From Rhodoluna limnophila (GTDB lineage: Bacteria > Actinomycetota > Actinomycetes > Actinomycetales > Microbacteriaceae): a stretch of 64,000 nucleotides of DNA. The translations under genes were made by a program, and so were the position numbers. Positions 33,533 through 42,673 of this stretch are shown in pieces (the first letter of the stretch is position 1; every line of letters starts with the position of its first letter). The DNA lies in assembly GCF_005845365.1 (NCBI RefSeq), contig NZ_CP040509.1:62001-126000 (forward strand), written 5' to 3'. The notes beneath the pieces are model-generated. The model was not told the DNA's origin and made no database searches. It saw only the letters and a list, made by a program, of their open reading frames with translations.

Positions 33533-35635
33533 ATGAGCTCGGCCGAAGTCAAGAGCCTTGATCTCGACATAGAGGGCATGACCTGCACGGCTTGCTCGAG
33601 GCGGGTTGAGAAGAGCCTGAACAAGGTTGCCGGCGTCAGTGCTTACGTTGACTTTGCGTCAGAAAAAGCGCACCTGACTTTGTCTGCTGACGTTGACCGT
33701 GCAGATCTTGTCAAAGCTGTCGAAGATGCCGGCTACGCGGTTGGTGCCGAGCGCAATGAACTCAAGAGCACCCTGGTGCGGCTTTGGGTTGGAGCAGTAA
33801 TCGCGCTGCCGGTTGCCCTAATCAGCATGGTGCACGAGTGGATGCCACCTAACTGGAATTTGATCGCGGCTATTGCCACATTGCCGATAGTTATCTGGGT
33901 TGCCTGGCCATTTCACTCGGCTGCACTGAAGAACCTCAAGCACCAGGCCACCACGATGGATACCCTGGTGTCACTCGGCGTGATTATTGCCTACGGCTAT
34001 AGCCTCATCGAGTTGCTGATGGGTGGCCACGAAGCCTACTTTGAGGTTGCCGCGGTGGTGCCGACTGTTGTGCTGCTCGGCCGCTGGTTAGAGTTGCGCA
34101 CGCGTCGTTCAGCAACCGATTCAGTTCGGGCACTGCTTTCGGCTATTCCAGACACTGCGGTGGTTCGACGAGGGGACCAACAGCTGACCGTTGCCACCAA
34201 CCAGGTTTTGGTGGGTGACCTAGTCATAGTTGCCTCGGGTCAAAAAGTGCCGGTTGATGGCACTGTGGTTGAGGGCCACAGTCAAATCGATAATTCTCTA
34301 ATCACCGGTGAATCGGTGCCAACGGAGGCAGCCGTCGGCATGACTGTTGCCGCAGGTTCGCTAAATCTAGGCGCCAGCTTGGTCATCAAAACCACCGCTG
34401 CAAGTGCCAACAGCCGAATCGCTCAAATCGCAGACCTCGTTCGTGAGGCCACCGCCCACAAAGCCAAAATCTCAAGCCTGACCGACAAAATCTCGGCTGT
34501 CTTTGTGCCAGCGGTAATTGCAATTTCAATACTCACATTTGCCGCCTGGTGGTTGATTGGCGGCGATGCTCAGGCTGGTCTGCGAGCAGGTATCGCAGTT
34601 TTGGTAATTGCATGCCCATGCGCTCTTGGCATTGCAGTGCCAATGAGTCTGGCGGTTGCCACGTCGGTGGGCGCTCGTCGCGGAATTGTGATTCGAAACC
34701 CAGATGCGCTGTCTCTGCTGAGCAAAGTGAAGAGCGTACTGCTGGATAAAACTGGCACTCTAACCACCGGTCAGCTGAGAGTTGCTAAGACCATTCCGTT
34801 GGCGGGCTTTGATGAGCCGCGGGCCATTGCCCTGGCAGCTGCGATAGAACGTAACTCGGTGCACCCTATCGCCAAGGCCATCGCTGCCCTAGATTCATCG
34901 CTCAGCGCAGAGGGAGTTATTGAAACCGCCGGTACCGGAGTCTCGGGCAGGGTTGATGGTATTGCGGTTGAGGTCTCAAGGCGCGATGCCAGCACTTTCA
35001 GCAACCCAGATGCCCTTGTTGCCGCAATCGCCCAAGCCGGCCCTCGGTCGCTGGCAATTACCTCCATTGATAACCAGTCTGTGCTGTTGATTGCTCTTGA
35101 GGATGACCTGCGTCAAGAAGCCCTCGGAACTATTTCCAACCTCAAAGAACTTGGCATAGAACCTATTTTGCTTTCGGGTGATGTTGAGGCCAGAGTGGCA
35201 TCAGTTGCCAAGGAGCTGGGTATTGAAACTTACTTTGCCGGTGTAGCGCCAGAGCAAAAACTTGATGTAGTCAGTGAGATCAAAACCAAGGCACCCGGTG
35301 GCTTGATTGCAATGGTCGGAGATGGCCTGAACGACGTTGCTGCGCTCGCCGGAGCCGATGTTGGGTTGGCCATGGGTTCAGGCACTCACGCTGCCCAATC
35401 GGCAGCTGCCATAACCCTGGTTGACGACGACCCGCTTTCTATTCCGTACGCGCTCTCTTTGGGCCGCCGGACATGGTCAAACATCAAGCAAAATCTTGGT
35501 TGGGCTTTTGGTTACAACGTCATCTTGATTCCGGTGGCTGCCCTTGGGCTTCTGAACCCAATGCTGGCCGGAACCGCGATGGCCTTTTCGAGCATCTCGG
35601 TGGTCCTGAACGCGCTGCGTCTAAACCGGCGGTAA
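33533..35635 (+). CDS. copA: Copper-exporting P1B-type ATPase
   Basis: This 700-residue pump exports Cu(I) across the membrane. A heavy-metal domain with GMTCTAC is at residues 15-21. The ion-path motif CPCALG is near 360, the phosphorylation motif DKTGTLT near 404, the HP motif in NSVHPIAKAI near 445 and GDGLND near 596. The last helices carry YNVILIP and MAFSSISVVLNALRL, the copper-type signature. ATG at 33533 is preferred over 33479, because the extra residues would overlap copZ. The 3' end overlaps the convergent glycosyltransferase gene by 15 bases. Confidence 0.93.
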   Translation: MSSAEVKSLDLDIEGMTCTACSRRVEKSLNKVAGVSAYVDFASEKAHLTLSADVDRADLVKAVEDAGYAVGAERNELKSTLVRLWVGAVIALPVALISMVHEWMPPNWNLIAAIATLPIVIWVAWPFHSAALKNLKHQATTMDTLVSLGVIIAYGYSLIELLMGGHEAYFEVAAVVPTVVLLGRWLELRTRRSATDSVRALLSAIPDTAVVRRGDQQLTVATNQVLVGDLVIVASGQKVPVDGTVVEGHSQIDNSLITGESVPTEAAVGMTVAAGSLNLGASLVIKTTAASANSRIAQIADLVREATAHKAKISSLTDKISAVFVPAVIAISILTFAAWWLIGGDAQAGLRAGIAVLVIACPCALGIAVPMSLAVATSVGARRGIVIRNPDALSLLSKVKSVLLDKTGTLTTGQLRVAKTIPLAGFDEPRAIALAAAIERNSVHPIAKAIAALDSSLSAEGVIETAGTGVSGRVDGIAVEVSRRDASTFSNPDALVAAIAQAGPRSLAITSIDNQSVLLIALEDDLRQEALGTISNLKELGIEPILLSGDVEARVASVAKELGIETYFAGVAPEQKLDVVSEIKTKAPGGLIAMVGDGLNDVAALAGADVGLAMGSGTHAAQSAAAITLVDDDPLSIPYALSLGRRTWSNIKQNLGWAFGYNVILIPVAALGLLNPMLAGTAMAFSSISVVLNALRLNRR

Positions 35636-37879
35636 AACGCTGCGGTTTCTGCTGGCCGGGACCATGGCAAGCGTGGTGTATCGGTGTAGCCAAGATGTTT
35701 CTGCCCACTGGGTAGTACCACCGATGCGGAACCATTCGTCCTCACCAAGAATTACGTTCTTGACCTCAAGGTTGCCTCGAACGACCAAACCGTCTTCGAG
35801 GGTTAGCGATACCGGAACAATTTCACCAACTGCCCAGGCATCGGTCTCACACATAAACGCAGCACCGTAGATGCTGAGGTCAATGCAGTTGGCCGGCAGT
35901 TCAGCCAAGTTTGCCGACAGCGATACCGGAACACGAGGAGCACGTCTGGCCCAAGCCTGGTTGCGGGCAACGTAAGGTTCAACGACATAGCAGTGCTCAA
36001 CGACTGCATCTCGATCAGTATCGGTGTTCCACTCGACTGGTCCACCCAAACGTACGGTCGCCCCAGCTTCTGAATAAGGCCGAACGTTTGACACAGCTAA
36101 TACGCCACGGGCAAGAATGGAAGAACCTTCGGTGGTCCGGCATTGAATTGTGAATGGAACGCGGGACCCTTCCGCTATTGCCAAGTCATCCACGGTAGAT
36201 TTTGCAACAATTACACCAGCGCCAGCGTGATGCAAATCAATGCACTTAGCTTTATCGCCGGCAACCTTGGCCGCTAGGCTAACGGGAAATCTCCAGAGCT
36301 TTCGATACTGACGCCGGTTGTAGACTCTCGCAGTCATGCTGAACACAATTGCTGCTTCGACCACGCCAAAAATACTCGCCACGATAATGCCCGTGGCTGT
36401 AATCGGAGTTAGAAATCCCTGACCGGTCACAGCGGTCAAATACAAATCAACCCACCGAATGAGTAAGGCCAGAAGTGTGATGCTGGTGATAATTATCGGC
36501 AACCTAAGTAGCTTGACCGATCGCCAGCCACCGAGATCGACTTCATTTTTTGGAGTGACTACAAATGGCATTTCCTTGTTGGAGAACATGGAGGGCAGGG
36601 CATTCAGAAATGCCTCGAAAACAATAAGGTGATTGCGAATTCCCTCTAATGGTTGGGTGACACCACGCTCGAGTGCTGAGACGGCCAACATTGATAGCAG
36701 CACCCAGGCTCCCCAGAAATATAGGTAGTACTCTCCCGCATAGCCGACGGGTTGAATGGCAAATAGAGTCACCGCCAAAATACTGACCGTATAAGCCAGG
36801 CGCTGCAGCGGAGTCACATGGTAGATGAGTCCTCCGGTGTACGAAAAGCGCTGAGCAAAACTAAGTTTGGGGCTCCAAGCCTTTCGACCGCCCTTGCGAT
36901 AGGAGCCGATGGTTCCTTGAGCCCATCGGAATCGCTGAATTGTGTAGGCCTCTAGGTTGTCGGGGGCCAAACCTTGAACGAGGTGCTCGTTGTGATACTT
37001 AATCTCGTACCCCGCCACTTGAAGAGAAAGCGAGGTCTCAAAGTCTTCCGTAGATGTCGCGATTGCCATGCCACCGACGGAGACAAGAGCTGCCCGGCGA
37101 ATAAGCCCAGCAGAGCCGCACCAAAAAACAGATTTAAGTCGGTTACGCCCTGGGAGCAAAACATCAAAAAACAGCGACTGTTCGTGGCGACCAACCTCCT
37201 CATGCATCACTGAGTTATGGTTTCGAAACGAGTGTGCTGTTTGAACCAAGGCCAATTTCGGGTCAGAAAAATATCCGGTTGTTGCCTCTAGAAAATCTGG
37301 TGAAGGAACGTGGTCAGCATCCAGAACTAGGATTAGGTCGCCCTTAAGTTTTGGAAGAACTGCATTTATATTGCCGGCCTTCGCGTAGCGGTTGTTATCG
37401 CGAACCTGGTAATTGATGCCGTATTTTTCGGCCAACAGGCGCATCTCTTCTCGCCGCCCGTCATCGCACAACCAGATGGTTGTTCGTCCACGGACCTGCA
37501 ATGCGCCTATTACTGTCGGAAGAATAATGTCGATGTCTTCGTCATAGGTGGCGATAATGATGTCCACCGCCAGATCCAATGGTGGCAAGCGCGGAGTGAG
37601 TGGAATTTCCCAAGCTTCTACAACCAGAATCAGGAATGTCACAAATCCAAAGGCCTCTGCCAAAAACAGCGGCCAAAAGAAGAATGGATTTGCATCGGGC
37701 AAGGTGAAGACTAGGCGCCACCAAAGGTAAAAAGAACCTGCACCGAGAGCAACTATTGAAACAAATTTGCCAACCGTAGGGTGTTGCTGGAACCACGAGC
37801 CAAGGCGAAGACGAGTCTTAACCACCGATGCAGGCATGGGTGCGTAGGGTTGGGTCGGTTCTTGGGGGTTTTTCTCCAT
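35621..37879 (-). CDS. Cellulose synthase-like GT2 glycosyltransferase with PilZ domain
   Basis: This 752-residue membrane glycosyltransferase resembles the cellulose synthase catalytic subunit. Two helices precede the GT domain. The catalytic motifs are all present: DDG (139-141), DAD (187-189), TED (277-279) and QRFRW (315-319). About five helices follow (about 350-540). The C-terminal part holds a PilZ-type domain with RRAPR and IDLSIYGAAF, the c-di-GMP-binding RxxxR and DxSxxG pattern. The polymer may be cellulose or another beta-glucan; no bcsB or cellulase lies nearby. The divergent GGDEF-EAL gene is a likely source of the c-di-GMP that controls it. Confidence 0.88.
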   Translation of the reverse strand: MEKNPQEPTQPYAPMPASVVKTRLRLGSWFQQHPTVGKFVSIVALGAGSFYLWWRLVFTLPDANPFFFWPLFLAEAFGFVTFLILVVEAWEIPLTPRLPPLDLAVDIIIATYDEDIDIILPTVIGALQVRGRTTIWLCDDGRREEMRLLAEKYGINYQVRDNNRYAKAGNINAVLPKLKGDLILVLDADHVPSPDFLEATTGYFSDPKLALVQTAHSFRNHNSVMHEEVGRHEQSLFFDVLLPGRNRLKSVFWCGSAGLIRRAALVSVGGMAIATSTEDFETSLSLQVAGYEIKYHNEHLVQGLAPDNLEAYTIQRFRWAQGTIGSYRKGGRKAWSPKLSFAQRFSYTGGLIYHVTPLQRLAYTVSILAVTLFAIQPVGYAGEYYLYFWGAWVLLSMLAVSALERGVTQPLEGIRNHLIVFEAFLNALPSMFSNKEMPFVVTPKNEVDLGGWRSVKLLRLPIIITSITLLALLIRWVDLYLTAVTGQGFLTPITATGIIVASIFGVVEAAIVFSMTARVYNRRQYRKLWRFPVSLAAKVAGDKAKCIDLHHAGAGVIVAKSTVDDLAIAEGSRVPFTIQCRTTEGSSILARGVLAVSNVRPYSEAGATVRLGGPVEWNTDTDRDAVVEHCYVVEPYVARNQAWARRAPRVPVSLSANLAELPANCIDLSIYGAAFMCETDAWAVGEIVPVSLTLEDGLVVRGNLEVKNVILGEDEWFRIGGTTQWAETSWLHRYTTLAMVPASRNRSVLPPV

Positions 37880-37978
37880 GGGGCCGAGCTATTCGTTTCT
37901 ACTTGGTCAGCAAAAAATTAGACCTCACTTACGCGGTCTATCAGGCTAAACTCATGCTAGCAGCGGAGGTGATTGGAA

Positions 37979-39640
37979 TTGCAGGACTTGAATGGCAGCG
38001 ATGCTGCCGTTTCTGGATCACCCGCTCAGGAAAACTTGATGCGGGTTAGCGAAGGTCGGTTTGACGAAAACTTTAACCTGATTGCCAAAGAGATCATGGA
38101 CGAAGCGCTCATTAATCTCGACTGGTGGGCTGGTCAGGTGTGGTGGTTCTTGCCGAACGGCTTAGAAGCTGGACCATGGCAGCTTCACCCGAGTGCCCCT
38201 GCGAGCCTGAATAAACTAAACGACATCCGCGCCTCAGTGCTAAATGAAATCCCGACAGCGCTGTATGGCTCACCAACGATAGTGCCAATCGAGTACGCGG
38301 AATGGTTGCCTGACGTCAGGAACCTAAGAGCAATCGGTGTCCGCCAACTCGTCGTCCTCGACATTATTGCCGAAGACCGACCAAGCGCTCGAATGCTATT
38401 TATCGTGCCGACCCGTGATTCGTTAGGTCAGGTCGAACAGCAATTTCTCAATGTATCTGCCCTTCTCTTGCCAAAAATGGTCGTGCGAGAGCGGGCGCGA
38501 ACTGAGCTGCAGTACCGTGCCAGTCACGACCCTCTAACAGGTCTCCTCAATCGACGAGGACTGAATCAACTGCTTGAGTTGGCACCGGCAGTGAAAAAGA
38601 CTCTTCGTGCTGTCCTCTTTATTGACCTAAACAAGTTCAAAGAGGTAAACGACCTGTATGGCCATGCGGCTGGTGATGAGTTGCTGTCGCATGTTGCAAA
38701 CGAGTTAGCGGGACAGATTCGACCAACAGATGCCCTAGCGCGCATCGGCGGCGATGAGTTCGTAGTTGTCGCTGCAGAAGTAGCCTCGCCCGAAGCAGCA
38801 GAACTTTTCGCCAAGCGCCTTTGGTCGGCAGTTGCCGCGCCATTTACTTTTACTAACGGGTTGACCTGGAACGGCAGCGGAAGCATCGGTGTGGCTATTT
38901 GGCAGCCGGGCGATACCTATGCAGAGGCGCTGCGAGAAGCCGATGCACTCATGTATCGAGCTAAAAAAGCGGGTGGCGGCATTGAGATTCAGTCTGGTGC
39001 TGCAGCCGAAGATGCCGGGCGTGGGCTAGAAGACATTCTGACTCTCACCCCAGTCACTGATCTTCGTTCTGGTGATGCACACGGATTCATGGTCTCGATC
39101 GAGAGTGTTCTGAGCCTGCCTGAAACTGAAAAACTTGGGGCAATGATTGTCGAGGTGCTCGATGCCGAACGCGTCGATAAGTGCAAAGGCGTATGGCTAA
39201 AGCTTCCAAAGGGCTTTTGGTTAGATAGCGAGAGAATCGCTGGCTTGCTTGAAGTTATTCGTGTTTTGGCTCCGGCTATCAAAATTGACTTAGTGCTTTC
39301 ATGCGCAAGCGCCTCATACGAGTCACGCCTAGTTGCTCGCGAACTCATGGACAGATTTGGTGTCGGGCTGGTTCTTGACGCGTTTGGCTCGGGTAACCGT
39401 GACCTTGAACTTTTGCAGCTGCTGACTCCGGCGGCGCTGATTGTTGACTCGCTTTCAATGCAACCGGATGACCTTGGTGGAGAAAACCAAACTGACTTCG
39501 ACTGGGCTGTTCCGCGTTCGGTGATTGCAATTGCCAATGTTTTGGGTGTCGATTCAGTTGCTCCGCTAGGCGCAACGGCATCGCAGTTAAAGAGTTTTGA
39601 GAATTTGGGCTGCGACCTTTGGTTCGGCACAGGTAAGTAA
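37979..39640 (+). CDS. GGDEF protein with degenerate EAL domain
   Basis: This protein of about 553 residues is soluble. Residues 1-165 look GAF-like. The GGDEF domain (about 170-330) has an intact RIGGDEF motif near 255-261 and DPLTGLLNRRG at its start, so it should make c-di-GMP. The C-terminal EAL-type domain lacks the catalytic glutamate and the usual DDFGTG/KID residues (it has LDAFGSGN and IVDSLS), so it is unlikely to hydrolyse c-di-GMP and may only bind it. The start is set as TTG 37979, eight bases after GGAGGT; TTG 37973 is too close. It is divergent from the PilZ glycosyltransferase. Confidence 0.85.
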   Translation: MQDLNGSDAAVSGSPAQENLMRVSEGRFDENFNLIAKEIMDEALINLDWWAGQVWWFLPNGLEAGPWQLHPSAPASLNKLNDIRASVLNEIPTALYGSPTIVPIEYAEWLPDVRNLRAIGVRQLVVLDIIAEDRPSARMLFIVPTRDSLGQVEQQFLNVSALLLPKMVVRERARTELQYRASHDPLTGLLNRRGLNQLLELAPAVKKTLRAVLFIDLNKFKEVNDLYGHAAGDELLSHVANELAGQIRPTDALARIGGDEFVVVAAEVASPEAAELFAKRLWSAVAAPFTFTNGLTWNGSGSIGVAIWQPGDTYAEALREADALMYRAKKAGGGIEIQSGAAAEDAGRGLEDILTLTPVTDLRSGDAHGFMVSIESVLSLPETEKLGAMIVEVLDAERVDKCKGVWLKLPKGFWLDSERIAGLLEVIRVLAPAIKIDLVLSCASASYESRLVARELMDRFGVGLVLDAFGSGNRDLELLQLLTPAALIVDSLSMQPDDLGGENQTDFDWAVPRSVIAIANVLGVDSVAPLGATASQLKSFENLGCDLWFGTGK

Positions 39641-39658
39641 ATAAATCAGGGGGATGGA

Positions 39659-40204
39659 ATGAAAAAATTAGGTGCGGTGCTTTTGGCACTAGCAATTGGA
39701 GCAACACTGAGCGGTTGTTCGAGCAGTGCTGTGGGGGCTGCAAGCACACCAAGTGCGTCGGCCGCGGTTGAAAACCCTTACGGTGGTTTTCCGGTTGACC
39801 CACCGGCTGATGACGAAGTGGTGTTGACTGTAACCGGCACCGAGTCAATCGACTACACAATGCCGGAGCTTGAGGCGTTGGCTCAGGTTGAATCAACCAT
39901 TAACGAACCTTTTGTTGGCCTGCAGCAGACCTTTACCGGTGTTGAACTTGAGACCCTTTTCGAAGCTTCAGGTATTGAACTGACCGATACCGTTTCAACC
40001 ATCGCGCTCAATGACTACAAGTATGACGACGCAGCCTCGGCCTTTGTTGGCTCGAAGGGCATCCTTGCCCTAACTCGCGATGGCAGCATTATTCCGATGG
40101 ACCAGGGTGGCCCAATCCGCATTGTGTTTCCTAACGGCCAGGACTATTCAGACTTCTTGGATGCCTGGAACTGGAGCCTACGCACCATCGAGGTGGCTAA
40201 GTAG
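39659..40204 (+). CDS. Lipoprotein with molybdopterin-oxidoreductase-like fold
   Basis: This 181-residue lipoprotein has the signal MKKLGAVLLALAIGATLSGC (lipobox LSGC, Cys at 20). The mature part (DDEVVLTVTGTESIDYTMPELEALAQVE ... FTGVELETLFEASGI ... GPIRIVFPNGQDYSDFLDAWNWSLRTIEV) matches the cofactor-binding domain fold of sulfite-oxidase-like proteins, in the short form that usually lacks the cofactor. AGGGGGA precedes the ATG. The next gene begins three bases after its stop. Lying between two cyclic-di-GMP genes, it may be an extracytoplasmic sensor part for the second one; that is inference. Confidence 0.75.
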   Translation: MKKLGAVLLALAIGATLSGCSSSAVGAASTPSASAAVENPYGGFPVDPPADDEVVLTVTGTESIDYTMPELEALAQVESTINEPFVGLQQTFTGVELETLFEASGIELTDTVSTIALNDYKYDDAASAFVGSKGILALTRDGSIIPMDQGGPIRIVFPNGQDYSDFLDAWNWSLRTIEVAK

Positions 40205-40207
40205 TTC

Positions 40208-42499
40208 ATGAGTGAATCCACCAAGGCCAAACCTAACGCGAAGAAGAATATCTTCCGCGTTAAGGTCGGTCACGTCTTGCTGGGGCTTATTGCCTTTGGC
40301 TCTTTGGTGGGTCTCATGCTCTACTCGCTTACCGCTCTAAGTGCGCACGAACTAGACAAGCGGGCCCTGCTGAATCAAGAGGGTGATGCCTCGGCAATGA
40401 CCTTTGTGCAGCGCGAGTCATTTAACGTGCTGCTAGATTTTCACGAGTGGACCATGGGCGAAATGTCAGCCCGCGAGGTGCAGATTAGCAGGGCGATGCT
40501 GGGGCAGAGACTTTCGGTGGTCACAGAGTCGGGTCAAGCAACTTTTGACTTGACTGAAGAAAGCTACCGAGATGCTTTGGTCGAACTTGACCAGATCATC
40601 ATGCAGATTGCGGATGTTCCAGATGCTGAACGTGTGGAGTTTGAGCAGGGAATTGAAGGCAAAATCGATGACTTTGCCAGCGAAACCCGTTATTTGAGCC
40701 AGACCTTTGAGGCTTTGACCGAGGCCCAGACTGAGGCCACAGTGGCTGAGCGAGTGCAGGCCGAGGTTATTCAGGCCGTGCTGCTGGCAATCGGTATGCT
40801 TGCCGGTGGTGCGCTAGGCGCCTGGGTGACCGTTGATATTGTTCGCGGTTTCCGCACTGTGCAGCGCAAGATTCAGCAGCAGCGCGAAAACCTGGAGTGG
40901 ACTCGCAACCGCCTTTTGCTGGTGCAAAAAGTTGACGAAAAGTGCCGCGAGCTGATCCGCAGCATTCACATCGGCAAGCCAACTGAGGTTTTGCTGGCCG
41001 AGCTCAAGGAATACCTCTTCTCGTTGGCTACCGACTTGTGGCTAGATGTTGAAATCGACAACGGTGAGATCACTAAGTTTGAGTTGATCAAGGACCCAGC
41101 GTCAGACATCAGTGATGAAGACCGCGAGTTTATGCACCACCGAATGAACGAGGTTTTGCAGGCTGCGTTGTCTCGCGATGTTCAGGATCAGGTGCTGACC
41201 TTTGAGCGCGAGTACGACAATCTCACTGGGTTGCCAAACCGCAACCTCTTTACCGCGACTATTGAGAACAAGGTGCGTGAGTGCGCCAATTCACAGGTGG
41301 TTGCCATCATGCTGATCGACATCGATAGATTCCGCGATGTCAACGGCTCACTTGGCTACGAAGCCGGAGACGTTTTGCTTCGTGAAGTAGCTGATCACAT
41401 TGGTCGTTTCAAGTCAGGCAATGAGCATGCTGCCCGACTATCGGGCGACGAGTTTGGTTTTGCGGGTGTTTTTGAATCTCGCGAGGCGGCCGCAGCAAGA
41501 GCAGCTGAACTTATTGAAGACCTAAAATTCTCAACCACCTTGGCCGGCCTCGATTCAGTGGTTACCAGCAGCGTTGGTGTTGCAATTTCTGAACCGGGAT
41601 CAGCTGATGCAACTGAACTTGCCCGCTGTGCCTCACTGGCAATCTATCTAGCCAAAGCTGAGGGCGAGCGCTCGGGCTTCACCATCTTCTCGCCAACCGA
41701 GCACGAGGCAATGCTCACTACCTGGCAAGAAGAAATCGCGGTTAGAAATGCCCTGCGATCTGTTGAGTTTGTCATGCACTTCCAGCCGATTGTCTCGCTC
41801 GAGACTCACAAGCCGGTTGGTGTTGAGGCACTAATCCGTTGGGAGCGCCCGGGTCACGGACTAGTACCGCCAGACCAATTCTTGCCCATTGTGAACCGTG
41901 CCGGTCTGACTGCAGAACTCGGCAGTGAGGTTCTGCGTGAATCTCTAGCCACTTGGTCTCGAACCATTTCGAGGGTGTTCACGAAGCTGGATTTGCCGAC
42001 TCCATACGTATCGATCAACGTTGAGGTTGCCCAGCTCGAGGACCCGAGTTTTGTGCAGTTTGTTCTGACCCAAGCGGCCAATGCACACGTGCCCACCACC
42101 GCCATTGTGCTTGAGGTAACCGAGCACACTCTGGCCGCCGGAGACGTGGTTTTGGGCCAGCTGCAGCGCCTTCGCGAGGCTGGAGTGCGTATTGCTCTTG
42201 ACGACTTTGGTACCGGCTATTCAAACCTTGGGCAGGCGCAAAAGATGCCTCTCGATATTCTTAAGATCGACAAATCTTTCCTTGAGGCAGTAGACACCGA
42301 TGACCGCAGTCACCGCATGGTTTCAGACGTAACCAACATGGCCAAGGGGCAAAACCTAAAGGTTACCGCTGAGGGCATCGAGAGCCAATTGGTCGCTGAG
42401 TTGCTAGCGGGCATGACCGTTGATTACGGCCAGGGTTACCACTTCAGTAAGGCTTTGCCTGAGGCTGACCTAGAGCGCTGGTTAGACAACTTTTCGTAG
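40208..42499 (+). CDS. Membrane GGDEF-EAL cyclic-di-GMP protein
   Basis: This 763-residue protein has membrane helices at about 20-42 and 190-212 enclosing an external helical sensor region. A coiled coil and a linker domain follow, then GGDEF (motif RLSGDEFGF, first glycine replaced by serine) and EAL. The EAL domain is complete: GVEALIRWERPG, SINVEV, VLEVTEH, DDFGTGYSNL, ILKIDKSF and TAEGIES. It should therefore hydrolyse c-di-GMP, while synthase activity is less certain. The three-base gap to the lipoprotein gene suggests that the lipoprotein feeds the external sensor region. Together with the PilZ glycosyltransferase it forms a local c-di-GMP control block. Confidence 0.9.
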   Translation: MSESTKAKPNAKKNIFRVKVGHVLLGLIAFGSLVGLMLYSLTALSAHELDKRALLNQEGDASAMTFVQRESFNVLLDFHEWTMGEMSAREVQISRAMLGQRLSVVTESGQATFDLTEESYRDALVELDQIIMQIADVPDAERVEFEQGIEGKIDDFASETRYLSQTFEALTEAQTEATVAERVQAEVIQAVLLAIGMLAGGALGAWVTVDIVRGFRTVQRKIQQQRENLEWTRNRLLLVQKVDEKCRELIRSIHIGKPTEVLLAELKEYLFSLATDLWLDVEIDNGEITKFELIKDPASDISDEDREFMHHRMNEVLQAALSRDVQDQVLTFEREYDNLTGLPNRNLFTATIENKVRECANSQVVAIMLIDIDRFRDVNGSLGYEAGDVLLREVADHIGRFKSGNEHAARLSGDEFGFAGVFESREAAAARAAELIEDLKFSTTLAGLDSVVTSSVGVAISEPGSADATELARCASLAIYLAKAEGERSGFTIFSPTEHEAMLTTWQEEIAVRNALRSVEFVMHFQPIVSLETHKPVGVEALIRWERPGHGLVPPDQFLPIVNRAGLTAELGSEVLRESLATWSRTISRVFTKLDLPTPYVSINVEVAQLEDPSFVQFVLTQAANAHVPTTAIVLEVTEHTLAAGDVVLGQLQRLREAGVRIALDDFGTGYSNLGQAQKMPLDILKIDKSFLEAVDTDDRSHRMVSDVTNMAKGQNLKVTAEGIESQLVAELLAGMTVDYGQGYHFSKALPEADLERWLDNFS

Positions 42500-42533
42500 C
42501 CAAGCGCCAAGGCATCGCGGTTATTCTTGACGC

Positions 42534-42668
42534 ATGCCGGTAGCCAAAACAAAGAATGGGTTTGAACCCAAAATCTGCGAACGCTGTGGTCTGCCTTTTG
42601 AATGGCGCAAAAAATGGGCTCGCGACTGGGCCAACGTAAAGTACTGCTCACAGAAGTGCAAGGGCTAG
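42534..42668 (+). CDS. DUF2256 mini-protein
   Basis: This 44-residue protein contains [30 protein letters not shown], the DUF2256 motif with two Cys-x2/x3-Cys pairs (a treble-clef-like zinc site). The family is found next to, or fused with, cryptochromes and photolyases. Here the cryptochrome frame starts six bases after its stop. It is very small and easy to miss. A 'zinc-binding partner' of the photolyase is suggested by context; the biochemical role is not known. Confidence 0.88.
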   Translation: MPVAKTKNGFEPKICERCGLPFEWRKKWARDWANVKYCSQKCKG

Positions 42669-42673
42669 AAGCA

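Noticed and set aside
42602-42673. ATG at 42602 as the cryptochrome start
   Set aside because: These codons overlap the DUF2256 gene in another frame and add no sequence expected of the family; a TTG after the DUF2256 stop fits better, though the choice is not proven.
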